Shown in pieces: positions 12,060 to 24,299 of a stretch of DNA of 64,000 bases. The position numbers and the translations under genes are program-made. The stretch's first letter is position 1; each line of letters starts with the position of its first letter. The stretch spans positions 18,186,435-18,250,434 of the forward strand of contig NC_031495.1 of the NCBI RefSeq assembly GCF_000237925.1. Direction: 5' to 3'. The notes beneath the pieces were generated by a model that was not told where the DNA came from, did not search any database, and saw only the letters and a program-made list of their open reading frames with translations. The stretch comes from Schistosoma mansoni. Lineage: Eukaryota > Platyhelminthes > Trematoda > Strigeidida > Schistosomatidae.

Positions 12060-12365
12060 ATGGACGAATGTTAACCCACCATTAAAAACCTGGAAGCGCT
12101 GGACGGTCCTAGTATGGGACTCCTCAGGGAGGCAGTTACTCACTGAAGACAATGGTGGACGGTCGCGTGACATCGTGGGTTGGTTGATGTTAGACATTCA
12201 CACTGTTGGATGCCCGGTCAGTGGTCTATAGGTTGAGCGTTCACGCACAAGACCGAAGGTCCTGGGTCTGAATCCCGTTTTTGGGATCGTTGATGCACAC
12301 TGCTGAGGAGTCCCATACTATGACGAAACGGCTGTCCAGTGCTACCAGGTTTTCAGTGGTGGCCT
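12060..12365. repeat. Inverted pair of SINE-like copies
   Basis: An antisense 3' portion (12078-12130) abuts a nearly complete sense copy: left body with AAGACAATGGTGGACGG, tRNA-like head (GTGGTCTATAGGTTGAGC, B-box-like GGGTCTGAATCCC), ribozyme and CCAGGTTTTCAGTGGTGG. The family's left body and order are confirmed by the long copy at 56.6-57.0 kb. Confidence 0.75.
12298..12341 (+). ncRNA. Type I hammerhead ribozyme motif, core intact
   Basis: Stem I CACTG (12298-12302) pairs with CAGTG (12337-12341). The core CTGAGGA (12303-12309) fits CTGANGA. Stem II GTC/GAC closes a short loop with one C-T mismatch. GAA (12325-12327) precedes stem III ACGG/CTGT, which has no loop, and the cleavage-site C is 12336. 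Very short stem III is known for schistosome hammerheads, which may act as dimers. Activity is inferred. Confidence 0.7.
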
Positions 12366-13189
12366 AATATTCATCCATTCATCCAAACTCAACAATCCCC
12401 ACAATCGAATGCTGACATTTCTAATTGTTGTAAACAACTTATCAAGTCAACCTTTGTTTCTCCCAAACTCTTTATGAGAGAATAATGCCTAAATAAGCTA
12501 ATGAAGTGAGTTGACCAGTGATTCTGGAAATAAAATGGCTGAAACTTCAGAATTTACTAACGAAATGAAACTTGAAGACCATGAGACCAATAAGATAAAA
12601 CTAGAACTGATAATTTCTGTGACTAAAAGTTATGTATGAACTACAGTTGAAACAAGACAGATTCATTAATTTTTTTATATAAGTTAAAAATTACAAACCA
12701 AACCACTTCCCAGAAAAATGAGAATAAATAAATTTGTTACAGTTTATAAAGATTGGTGAATTACATTTATCAAGATTTTCCAGTACATGTTTTCTGAAAA
12801 TATTATTGCGGTAATTAAATAATTTTTTCAAGTGAATGAAAGCTAAACATATACTCAACTGTTTATATGAAATTCAAGAACGTTATAAATGCATGACTTG
12901 TCATATTAAGTTTATTTTCATATTTGGATACAGATTAAATTACGAGAAGTGTTATCACGGTAATTTTGATAGGGAACTCATATGAATTGAGAAGGATGAA
13001 TAAGTAGACTAAGAATGGATGTGTGGAAAGATAAACATGAAAGGTTGTGAGGTAATTGTTTATAATACATAGTTTGTGTGTGGGGCAACCCAGTCTCTGC
13101 ATATGGTAAATGTGGAGGTTGAATAAAGCTCTCTTATATACATGAGTTCAGTTCTCTGGAGTTGATGCCGATTGTTTCATCTATGTAGT
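12366..13189. other. AT-rich intergenic DNA, no gene seen
   Basis: No coding region found. The last 120 bases are more GC-rich and may belong to the adjacent transposon or an older LTR-like repeat. Confidence 0.4.
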
Positions 13190-14000
13190 GGAGCCGTGAT
13201 CCTACAATTTTGATTGGATTATTCAAGGCTTGATACAACTCCTGGGAGGAATTCATCCATTTTTATTTGATGTTCGTTAACTACAAAGTGGAAGAAGTTG
13301 GTGGTGTTGATAGATTAGGTGAACCCTCTTCCTAACCATTCTGGACATGCTCTTGAGCGTGAGAGGATAAGACACTCTGAATGTGCTCTATGTTACTAGT
13401 TTCTTTCGGTCAGATATTATGTGAGTTCGAAAACAACATGCAGGGATAATATATCATGAAGACAAGTAGAGAACGGCGAGACCATAATTTATGGGCAAGG
13501 CAATCAGAAGCGTTTGAGGGATTTCAAGGTCACGGCGCCAATTTCAGTACCTGATGCTCACGTATGATCGGTTCACAGTGGATTTTAGAGAAGACGTGAC
13601 AATTAAGCGGTTACAATAAATGAGACTACTAAGAAGTTCCTTTATTTGTAATTGCGGCAATCAAATGACTTGTAGGCCTTGTGCAGACTACCGTGATGTC
13701 GTCCTTCGATGTAATATATGTTGGAGGAAGACGTCTGCTAGAATAGGATTTTTTCCGCTCGATCCAGATTGAGACTAATGTGAATTACAATGATTGCCGC
13801 GAACTGTGTAATAAAAGCACCAGTAACATTGACTACAATAATCGCAGATGTTACTGAAACTTCGGCTGTTTAGTGGTATGAGTATCGTAGGGATATATGA
13901 GTAATAAAAATGACAAACGTACATAACCTGAGCACACACAAACAATATCGAAGTTGTGTGGTCGAGGCTGAGAGAGTTTTTGCTACCTTATCACGGCTCC
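13190..14000 (+). mobile_element. Merlin/IS1016-like DNA transposon remnant
   Basis: GGAGCCGTGAT at 13190-13200 and its exact reverse complement at 13990-14000 bound 811 bases. Inside, 13611-13770 translates to LLRSSFICNCG, a second CxxC pair (RCNIC), then RRKTS-like and G-FF motifs. This matches the N-terminal zinc ribbon of Merlin/ISXO2-type transposases (CG..M, RPxADYRD, RC..C, S.R.G.FF). Stops follow, and the catalytic domain is not recognisable. No clear target duplication flanks the ends. An alternative reading of TGGAGCCGTGATCC as an LTR primer-binding site is less favoured. Confidence 0.55.
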
Positions 14001-16480
14001 AGAGACCGACTATTATGAAGCCATATTAATGAGTTCCTCTACAGTATGCATTACGATTTTAGAACGTCTGAATCTCTTTCTAACCTTGACAACTTTTTGG
14101 ACCATATTAAAGAAGTGTATCCACTTTAATTCTTCGGTTTTGTATAATATACTTTTACTCTATATTGACTATTTAGTGATTGGCTGATATTTCTCAAGGT
14201 CATTTAAGATTCGTCCAAAGGTCGTCTATGAGTTACAGTCTCGCGTGCAGAACTCTTGTACATCGTGTATTATTATAACTACCGTTAGAAGTGAAATGCA
14301 AGCTTATGTGATACATTGACAGTTACGTATCATCTAAAGAAAACTTATTGAATTTAGTTGAAGATCCCTAAGTATATTAAAATGTGTATCATCAATTTGA
14401 TTTATGACTATCATTGAGTAATTAATTACCCCGAATGTGTTTCTTACCAAATATATAAAATCTGTAGAATATACGATAATTGCGTTGTGCTGATCCAAGA
14501 AATTTTAATGTCATAGTTTTAGTGCATATATATGTTTTCAATGGTTTGTCACTAGCCTAAATAGACACATCTGTCATCATTCAATGTAGAGTTTTGCATC
14601 AATTACATTCAATTATGTTGAGTGGGTTTAGTGTAAATTTAAATATGTCGTAAACGGTGACACACTTATTCATGTTGTTCGATAGCATTATTAGATAATC
14701 ACAAATAAATACATGCATGTGCTTGTGTGTAGGATACACGGATGTATATATTTACATATATGATTTTGGAAAACAATTACGTCAAAGCTGGATGTTGAAT
14801 CATCAGTGAATGATAAAGTAAAACAAGTCGCGAAATGTTGATTAATAAACTGAAACAAAATGCCTACGATGTTTACAAAGTAAGCAAAAACATAGTATGT
14901 ATTTCACGGTGGAGAGAAAAACAACTATCGATGAATTATGGGTAACATTGGTTAGTGGGAAAATTATTTTTACAAGTATGATGATTGATTTTTAGAAGTA
15001 AGCCTTGGTTAATGAAGAATTCTTTCCTCCAGTTACCTTGTAAGTGGCTCGTAGTCCATATAACTTAACTAGTGAACGTACCACTATCCATAAATGTTCA
15101 AATCCATCATCAAATAGCAACTTAGTAAAATCTATTGTTAGAATAAATCATGTTTTAGAATATTTATGTATTCCGTAAATGAGTTTATAAATCACTCCAT
15201 CTTTTCTCACCAACTAGAAAGTGAGTACTGTATCAAAATAAAAGGCGCCTTTATAGTTTCAAACCAAATCAACTGGATGGTACAGGGTTACACCTCTTTG
15301 TTGAGACCCTCCATTTATTCACAACAGGATCACTATATTCTCAAGATGAATGTTATAAATTCTTATATCCAGCGTCTTATTAAATCCCCCTATAAACTTC
15401 TACTTATCTACTACAACATTGTAAATCACAAGATTTTCTTGGGTAGTGAATAAATCATTAAAATGAATGGATTTTTAAGTCTTCGGCATTAATTCAGACC
15501 TCATCAGTTTTACAGGACAAATCCCTAGCTGGAAGGGCTCAGTCAAGCACCTGCACCAAATCGCATTTGGGTACGCTTTGCTGAGCATATCTTAAGATTT
15601 GTCAGGTTAGATTACGCACACCTGGACGCATCAATCATTCTGCAAATACATCTATGAATCCTTTCATTTATGACTTTTAGTTTTACTGGCTTTTGGATCC
15701 TTGTACAAAACATGTTTTGAACAATAGCGTGGCAAAGAACTGTATATTCATGACAGCTTTACTCCTAGAACTATAATCGAAATTTCATTGCTTAATCATA
15801 TCAGAAAACTTTGTTCGGCTCTTTCTTTCAGTTATTAAATCATTAAGTCGTTTTATGTCGACTATCTTGTAAATTTATAATTTTATTTTGGCTTACTGAG
15901 ATTTACTCATTTTATTCTTACCTATTATCAGAGTTTACTTATTACGTAACGACTTGCTTCCAGCTGTTTGATCTTTTGTTAATATCAGTATTATAGAATG
16001 CTCTTTCACATAAGATATACTTGAAATATTTTATCTAATCTATCAACTTTATTTATATCATTACAATATTGCATTAATGTGTGATCGTAGAAACTTTAAA
16101 CCAAACTCTTTCATGTAAGCTATTCAAACCCATTTTATGACTATGACTTTTAAGTAAGCAAAAGATAAGAAGCAAACATAATAAAATGAATCTATCCTAT
16201 TCGACTCAAATATTTATTCTTTCTCTCCTTAAAATTTAATACAGCATTACTTGCAAATTTCATCGCTTTACAAAGTGAATATGTAAGTTCCAAAATAAAA
16301 ATTTTATTATTATAGCTTAGTATTTATTGACTAAACAACCAAGAATATATATCTAAATTTATTTCACATAGTTTTAGAAAGACTGTTATTATGATGTAAA
16401 AAGTTTCATAAAAATTTCACACGATAAATCGTTTTTACAATATTTTTAAAATGTTTATCTGTCTATTAAATATATATAAA
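14001..16480. other. Gene-poor DNA
   Basis: Mostly AT-rich. About 15475-15700 is more GC-rich and could be an old repeat, but I do not recognise it. A 95-codon frame at 15166-15453 has no visible domain and is probably chance. Confidence 0.4.
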
Positions 16481-16484
16481 TATA

Positions 16485-16665
16485 GTTGAGATCATGAATC
16501 AATTGAAGCTGGACCACCATGGAATACCTGGAAGCACTGGATGGCCGTTTCGAACTATTGTGGGACTCCTCAGCAGTGTGCATCCATGATCCCGCCTCAC
16601 GAGATTCGAACCAAGGACCTACAGCCTCGCGCGCGAGAGCTTAAACACCTTAGTCATTAGTTCAT
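16485..16665 (-). repeat. SINE-like copy with tRNA-like head
   Basis: On the minus strand: head with B-box-like GGTTCGAATCT, then GGGATCATGGATGCACACTG, CTGAGGA and GAAACGG. Stem II is damaged (GTCC against GTTC), so the ribozyme is probably weak or dead. Confidence 0.75.
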
Positions 16666-16812
16666 AGGTTGATGATTATTAGTTGTTAAATAGAAATAAT
16701 TTCTCATTAGTTAATTACAGTTGACATGAAAAAATTGTGTCTATTGATGAATATACTAAGAAATAAAAATGTTGTTAAATATTATCAAAGGGAAAACTCA
16801 AATAGAGAAAGA

Positions 16813-16960
16813 ATAGGGTTTTGTGGAGATTTAAGTAATTTTATATAGTTGAAATCATGAGTCATTTGAAGCTAGACCACCATGACAAACCTGGAAGCAC
16901 TGGACGGCCGTTTTGTTCTATTGTGGGACTCCTCAGCAGTGAGCATCCACGATCCCGAAT
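16813..16960 (-). repeat. Second SINE-like copy, head lost
   Basis: On + it begins GGGTTTTGTGGAGATTTAAG and stops at GATCCCG, so the tRNA-like head is missing. The core residue G12 is changed (CAAAA for CGAAA), which would abolish cleavage. It is in the same orientation as the copy about 150 bases upstream. Confidence 0.75.
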
Positions 16961-18595
16961 GTATACAAAAAATTACCATTTCCGATTAGATTATACCTAA
17001 TTCAATAGAACATCAGTAATTATTCACGCATGTATATGTGTTATTCGCCAAATGTGATACTTTTCGCAGACTAATCAAGAAACTTTGTCATTTTATAAAT
17101 GAAACTTTAAAAACATATTCGTTTAGATTATTTTCACTCAATAAATATAGACATTGGGGTAATTTTAATCAAGGCATTTTGTAAGGGAACAATAGCTGAA
17201 TTTTGAAAATTGTATCTAAAAGTTTTTATTAAGTAGTAAATAGAACACGTATTCCAACACTACTGATAGATATATTTAAAAATGTGTATTTAGAATATCA
17301 TTACAGTCTGCTTTTTGTTATTTCAGACTTACTGTTTCAAGAAACCGTCAAAGTTCTTATGCATGACGATTAGGTATAACAGCAGTATCATGTATGCAAG
17401 AAAAGCTTGATTGATAGGATGTACATGCTGTACATGAATTAAATAAAAAATGGTCAAACATACCACAGCATATAATCTTCCATATTTTGATTGACAAAAT
17501 CTTCAACTTTAAAATAGGCCGCTGTCATTTTTCAATCATCAAATGTAGTTTGAGTAACGTACATAGTTGGTTTCACGATCGGAAGAAAATGAAGTTTATT
17601 CGTCATTTTCATCCATAATCCCTCTTTATTAGTGAATGCGGTGTAGTTCCAACAAGAAATTATGTTAACTCCCACTTTAAATTTTTGAGTAATAAATATC
17701 GTTACGTCGGATGATTTGAAAAATATCAGTTCATAACCCGGAGATCAATGTTAGAAAATCTCGTTCATCTTATATATACAATAAACGATACTCTGTTCAA
17801 AGTGTTTCTAAAGCAAAAAATGTAAACAGTGTTTGGTGCACTTCCACGCTCTCATTTGAATGGTTCAATTTCACTGCTTTTGTTATCAGTCTGTAAAACA
17901 ACACCGGAGCCTAAATCAAATGGAAGCGATTGTTTTCATTATTAAAAAAGTATAATAATCACAGAGGATTATATATCTGGATGAAATTCATCCGCTGGCA
18001 TATTTGAGCGTGCTAGATGCATTTGCTAAGTAATAAAAGGTACATCAACCGTAATTTCTTCAAATTTGAAAAAAGAGAGAGGAGAGCTTTTCCTGTTGCT
18101 AGAAAAATCCAAAGATGTGACACAAAAGTTCTGTTTACATGGTAACGGCAATAACTTCGAAAATACATAATAAAATAGTGAACTAAAAAAGATATTAAAC
18201 AGTCTAAAGATGCCAAATTTTAATATAATAATTATATAATTATTGTTGAATTGTTTATTCATCTAAGCTACAAATTACTAAAGATAATAGAAAAATAGGT
18301 GAACTGAGCTTCTTCTTTAGTATCCACAATCTGCAAATATTCTTCATCGTTTCAACATTAAACATTTTATCAGTTCTCCTATTTCGAAATCTCTAAAATT
18401 TCGATTAATTCACATTGTACTACTTAATTTTCATTGATGTTTTTCTTATAAATCTATGAAATTTACTAAAAAATCTATTTGTAACTGACTAATTTATTAA
18501 TAGAAAAAGAAAATAAAACGATGTAATTATGATTTAAAGTTACCTATCTGTATAAATGTTAATTATCAAAAAAGGCGAAGGAAAAAAATCATTAC

Positions 18596-18635
<40 letters not shown>

Positions 18636-19732
18636 TCATTCTGAATCTATGCATACAATTAAACTTATTATTCATTTAATTCCACTGATTCATAAAATAA
18701 ATCGTTTAAACTAATTCAAGAGTAATTATTTGATTTTATTTTTATATGATCTACTTATTAATTATACCTAATAATATAGTGATTGGTTTTTTGTAGAAAA
18801 AAAAATTGATTTTCAAAAAAAAATTCTAATCAGCGAATCTAATCAACTATTTTCTTATACATAGGATCCTATATTCACCAGGTGGTTTTCATCATTATAT
18901 CAACATTAACAGTATGATAGTAAAGAAATTCATCGTATATGTGAAATATATACATTTTTGGCTAAATTCTATTCTTTTCATATGTTGTATCGAACAGAAT
19001 AAAATTACACCAATTAAGAGGGTTATCCAATTTATTAATATGAAGCGATGATTGAATAGTTAGAAAATCTAATTTAAATTTCGTGATGGAGTAGTAAATA
19101 AAGAGTGGTATACTAAAAACCTGTATTGAACAAACACTTAGGGACTAAAATCCAGTATACCATCTTTACTACAGTATAATGCTAATCTCTAACTTATCAT
19201 AATGATATTCGGTAGCTTTAAAATATAAATGACCTTGATCGCCTCTGAAAGTTATAACCCACGTCTTATTTAACTAATATGATAAGCAATGTAAATAATT
19301 ATGAACTACTGAAACACACTGTAAACATTCGCTATTAACTAATTATTGAATAATGTGACTGAAAGTAATTTTAACAGCTTACGTAACAAAATTCTTTTGA
19401 TTTCTATCAACAACATACAGAACATTGTTAATGTGTTTAGTTACTCGTGAACGATGAATAATATTTTTCAGAAAGTACTAAAAGTATCATTATTATTTTA
19501 GGTAATGTCAAGACAGAATCATAAATAACAAGTCTAAAATTGATTTTTCCCACTGAATTTGTGTATTTTCTTGTTATCAATAGTAAATTGAAAACAAAAT
19601 TGCATATAGATGTTATTATATTTCAAATGTTTTACTTCCTATGAATCTCTAATTTGAATTTATAATGTTTGAATACTTTTTATACGGTTGTCTTTTAACA
19701 GTTAAGGCATAAAACTACTGAAGACAACCGTA
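16961..19732. other. AT-rich intergenic DNA, no gene seen
   Basis: Only low-complexity and short frames. The two overlapping minus frames at 18.0-18.26 kb show no domain and biased hydrophobic composition, and are probably chance. Confidence 0.5.
18600..18633. repeat. TA dinucleotide tract
   Basis: About 34 bases of alternating TA. Confidence 0.9.
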
Positions 19733-19740
19733 GTTAAAAT

Positions 19741-20261
19741 GCCCTCAAATGCCTTGATAAAGTCGAGATAGTCCGAAGGCCCTCTCGAAACGCTCTCACA
19801 TGGCCACGCGTATGCAGCCCCTGCCAGGGAGGTCCTACTCACTGCCTTCTCGCGGTAGGGATGTTGTTTACGAAATTGAGGAAACGAAATGCTAGTGACG
19901 GATTTTTTAAACCTAACTGATGGATACGGAGAGTCCACCTAGGGAAGTTGGAAAACCCTGTTTCCAGACAGTAGTGCACATGGGCTCCAGTATCCTGAAG
20001 GAATAAATGGCGTGTGAACCTATTGTTGGTCACAGGCTACCATGAGACTGCATCTCTTGACGTTACTCCACTGCTTTTTGGATCAGACCTTTAGGTCAAA
20101 GGCTCAGGCAGTGGCCCCCTAGGAAAAACACTTGCTTCGGTTTTGGTACTCAAGCAGTACCCCAGCCCTCACACAAGTCGAATGATTTGTGTGGGGCTTA
20201 TGTATTCAGCGCCTCTTTGTACAAATATTTGTGTGTTGAAAGAAATAATAGATAAATAGTG
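19741..20261 (+). mobile_element. 521-bp retroposon, family B, copy 1
   Basis: Matches the reverse complement of 38374-38907 along its length (shared words include TCTCACATGGCCACGCG, TGGGCTCCAG.ATCCTGA and GGGGCCA-type segments). It ends in an AT-rich tail (AAATAATAGATAAAT) and is bracketed by GTTAAAAT at 19733-19740 and 20262-20269. This is the signature of target-primed insertion. It is unusually GC-rich for the window. I see no open protein frame that both copies keep, so it is either a SINE-like unit or a 5'-truncated LINE tail. Confidence 0.7.
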
Positions 20262-20763
20262 GTTAAAATATTGTCAATAAAACATAAGAAATGATACAAA
20301 CATACCAGCAAATATAGCATTATTTCAAAGTGTAAAGCCTAATTTCGCTAAGATGTGTTAAATAAAAGGTTAATTATAATTAGTTTACGTTCAGATAATC
20401 ATCATTTGTTGCTTTTAGGGTTTACTTTATTCTGTTTATCGGACAGCTTTAGGATAAGATGTTACTTCTGCTAAATCAGCTCTAAATATAACATATTTGT
20501 TGTGTTTTTTTAATTCAATGAATACATGTCACTAAAGTACATGGAAATGATTATGCTAATATAATGTTATTCAACTATATTTTTAAGATGAAAAAGCACA
20601 TGTAGTATAGGCACACGTTAACTGCAAAATATCACAACATAAGTATAACAATAACCAACAAAAAATAGGATAAATCGTATCATGTAAAAAATTAGATTAC
20701 ATCGTTGCATGTAATGACAGTATCATTGAGCAATTCTCTATGTCATGTATGTCTAATCCTTAG

Positions 20764-21276
20764 TGTTCTGACTTTTGCACGGCCAATTATCACGTGACAT
20801 ACTTGCAAATCAGAATACGACTTATACAATCACAGCACTGCGCCAAACCAATGACATATTGACTGGTATGAGCAACCTAGTAGCCTTAATGGTCCTCCTT
20901 CCTACCTAGCTCTGCCTGTTGAGACCAGAACACCAATACCAGATTCCACCACATGAATCATTTATTTCAAACATACTTGGTTTATATACAAGTCAACCAG
21001 ACCACATCATACCATAAAATAGAAAATAACATTTGCACAGGATCAAGCCAAAAGGTGGTTGTCATTGTGAGAGACTGTAATCACTAAATGGAGTATAATT
21101 TGAGAATAGTAGATCGAGTAATAATCTATAAATCAAAATAACGCTTATAATAAGAGGAATATAGATATACACAATCGATTTGCTGAATAGTTATGCAATA
21201 AGAATACATGTACAATATTAGTCCATAACTAGTTCTCAGAAGTTGCTCATAATTTAATTTTCAACAGGATATAACA
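20764..21276. mobile_element. Solo LTR, copy 1 (513 bp)
   Basis: Begins TGTTCTGAC and ends GATATAACA (TG...CA). Flanks CTTAG (20759-20763) and CTTAA (21277-21281) differ by one base, as an aged 5-bp target duplication would. The body is shared with 27425-27937 and 57309-57825. No internal retrotransposon domain adjoins it, so it is a solo LTR left by recombination. Transcriptional orientation is unclear. Confidence 0.75.
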
Positions 21277-21281
21277 CTTAA

Positions 21282-23185
21282 TGCCGAGTGAATTTAAATG
21301 TCTCCACTAATCTAATTGATTAAAAACCATATGCACTGTATTTTGATGTTTGATAGTTGAGAACAACTAATAGGTAGCTTTGGATTTAGGCATTTATTAA
21401 GAAGGTGTATCTGTGACTTTTAGGTAATTATTTGTCGCCCTGGGATTTAATCATACATCACACAATGTAACAACCACAGACATTACCATGAGTTATTCAA
21501 TTAACGATTGATCTGTTTTAAGATTAAGATTTATGTACTCACGAATCGTTGAAGTGTCACTGAAGCCATGTTTACCTCTTCCTGAATACTTATTTTTACT
21601 AAAAACAGAAAATAAACTTAAATAAAAAAATTAAATCATTATAAACAAGATACTGGTTTTATGGAGCCAAATTTAATAAATTATCCAGTCTTCATCCTTC
21701 TTTTGTAGTTTACTCCACTGTAAACACAATTATTCAATTACATAATAGAATAAGTTTAAGATTCATATTTTGATATGTCCATTTTCCTAGAAAATGAATA
21801 TAACCACCTTATGCTATAATCGTTAGAAAACCAGTTAATCATTTACTTCTAGCAAAGTACACACCTATTTATTGAATCAATAAACCAGTAGACTAAACAC
21901 TAGGAGAATGAAGAAAGAATTATTTTCATTAGAAATAAGTAAATATACATTGGTATGCATATTTTTTTTACCCTATTCGCTTGAACCAATATTATTCATT
22001 TGCTCACCAAAAAATTCCTACATGAAACAAGATATCTGAGGATTCAAAGAATCACATGTTTCGGGATTCGTTATCAAAGATCAATTTATTTGTAAAATAA
22101 CTAGAATGGGGTTATTGTGTATTATATATATAGCAATCTCTAGATTGTAATCTTGGATAAAATGTTTTGATCTAATCATATTCATGTAGTTTTAAACGGT
22201 GAATCAACCATTATTTCTGCCACCAATTCACATCTGCGACATATACCGGTTAAGGTTGTTAAAGTAGATGAACTATTGATCATGCAAACACATACACGTA
22301 GTTTTGAAGTGGGGGAAAAGAGTTTCAGTTCAGGAGCAGGCTTTTGGTGGTGTTTTATTCACTCAGTTGAATTTAGAAAAGCATGATACTCAGGTTGCTT
22401 AGTAATCAGTAGACCCAATATTTCATTCAGGGAAAAACGTGAAGTTCTACAGGATCAAAGATTATCTCATCCTAAAACATGGTGGAAATGGATGTATATA
22501 TATTTAGAATATAAGCATGGATGACAGTGAACCAAATCAATTGTTGATAACGAAAATTGTTAGTCGACTGTGAAGAAACTTTGTTAATTTGCTTCCTTTT
22601 TTAAGTATTGTATTGATTATGTTAGCAATGTTAGGTTAACAATCAAAATATCCAGCTAAGACAGTGAAAAGCCAAAGAAAAAATACATGGAGAAATAAAA
22701 TCGATAAACTTAGGGTCTCCATTTAGTGTATTTCTTGTTACATGTTTGATACCAACCAATAAAAGTCTACCACACAAATTGTAAAATAAGAAGTTACATT
22801 TTTGTAACAATCATTCTGTTTTGGTATCAGAAACTTAGCATCCAGTCATTCAAATATGATTAAAACACATGCTGATATAAAATTGTAGTTACTACGATGT
22901 CACAATTAAAAGATTATGTAAATAATATCGGATCATTATGCAGTTTTGGTTGGACGATTCTCTTTTAAAGTATCTAATTTCTTTGGAAAGGAGGATTTTT
23001 AAAATTAAAAGATTTGGGACAAATCAACACAAAACGTGCAATGGATTTATGTATATTGTTCCACTTTATGGTTTATATCACGAACTAACCTGTTAGACAA
23101 CTTTTAAAAATCGACAGGGGCTGAACGGCTGTTTCGTTCTAATATGGAAATCTCCAACGGTAGTTTAACGGTATGAATTTCGTTG
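21282..23185. other. AT-rich intergenic DNA, no gene seen
   Basis: A weak, much degraded resemblance to the antisense SINE-like ribozyme segment appears near 23117-23165. Nothing else recognised. Confidence 0.45.
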
Positions 23186-23189
23186 AAAA

Positions 23190-23870
23190 CAACTTCTGTT
23201 ATAGGTTTTAATAGATTTCGTAAAGATCTACTAACTGGATTAGCGATATTTATAAATAACCTTCCTAGTCCTATGACGACTTCAATTTTGCTATATCTTG
23301 ACGATACAAAGACGTAGAGAATGACAAAATATTATGAGATTATAAACCGAGTGCATTTAGATGGTTTATCTCTATTTAAGCGCAAATCAAAGCAGTCAAA
23401 TCTGTTATTCTGTCTTTTGTTCGCCAAGACATAAATAAGCACACAACTTGTGGAATTCTATTATCCAATATAGCAGACTCATGGCAATCTAGGGTATTTT
23501 ATTCATCAGTGAATGATAAAAATCACGGAATGATAAACATTGGAATTAAATCCTTGATCTGGAGCACTGTATACAGTTCAAGACTGTTCTTAAAAAGTGG
23601 GAGACGACGTAAACAGTTTCGGTGTACTTGTGCACAACTGTTTACAACAGTTCCAAATATTTGTATGATAACATATCGATTGGACAAAATTTATATCCTT
23701 TATTGTGTAGAAGCATTCAAGTTGAGTTCATTAAAAATCCAAGATTACTTAATCAAGAAATGCGAGTCTTTCGCTTCTTAATTTTTTTCTTTCCTGAATC
23801 ACGAGTGTCCATGGATACGGTGACAATTCCAAAGGCTAAGAATTAGCTACCTACTAACTGATTACGTACT
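23190..23870 (+). pseudogene. Degenerate non-LTR reverse transcriptase fragment
   Basis: The + strand translates to IFINNLP...LLYLDDTK near 23245-23320, resembling the LFINDLP...FADDVK block of CR1/Jockey-type reverse transcriptases with FADD changed to YLDD. Downstream frames are broken by stops. Without a database match the family is tentative. Confidence 0.4.
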
Positions 23871-24299
23871 TCCACATCGGTAATATCGACAGGTGGTAAT
23901 ATTTCTCTCCACATATTTTCTTGATAAGAAAAGTTATTCAACTGCGAAACTTAAAATACCTGAATTAACACTGGCCTTCTAGGTTTCACTACCTATCAAC
24001 CGAGACGTCCGGTTTTTTATGGCTTGGCTTTTATTAAGAATCAAAACATACTTATGCTACTTATATATATTAAGTAAGCTAAAAAAAACTAAAGAAATTG
24101 GAAAAGACCTCAACTTCGAAATATGTATCAGATCAACTTGGATGGATTCAAGTTTTTCATATGTAGACTCTCAAAAATAAATGTAAGGTAATTTGTGAAA
24201 ATCACAAAACATACGAAGCATACAGTGAGGCAAAAAATACTTCATAAAATTTAATTGATGTAGGTTATTTTTTAAATGTGTGATCTAAACGAATATTAA

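Noticed and set aside
13150-13210. LTR end plus primer-binding site (AATAAA, then TGGAGCCGTGATCC)
   Set aside because: The same 11-mer is exactly inverted 800 bases away around a transposase-like zinc ribbon, which fits a DNA transposon better.
15166-15453. 95-codon plus-strand frame as a gene
   Set aside because: No domain, no supportive splice or neighbour context, and AT-rich composition typical of chance frames here.
18013-18262. Two overlapping minus-strand frames rich in Phe/Leu
   Set aside because: Composition follows AT bias, and there is no motif or splice evidence.
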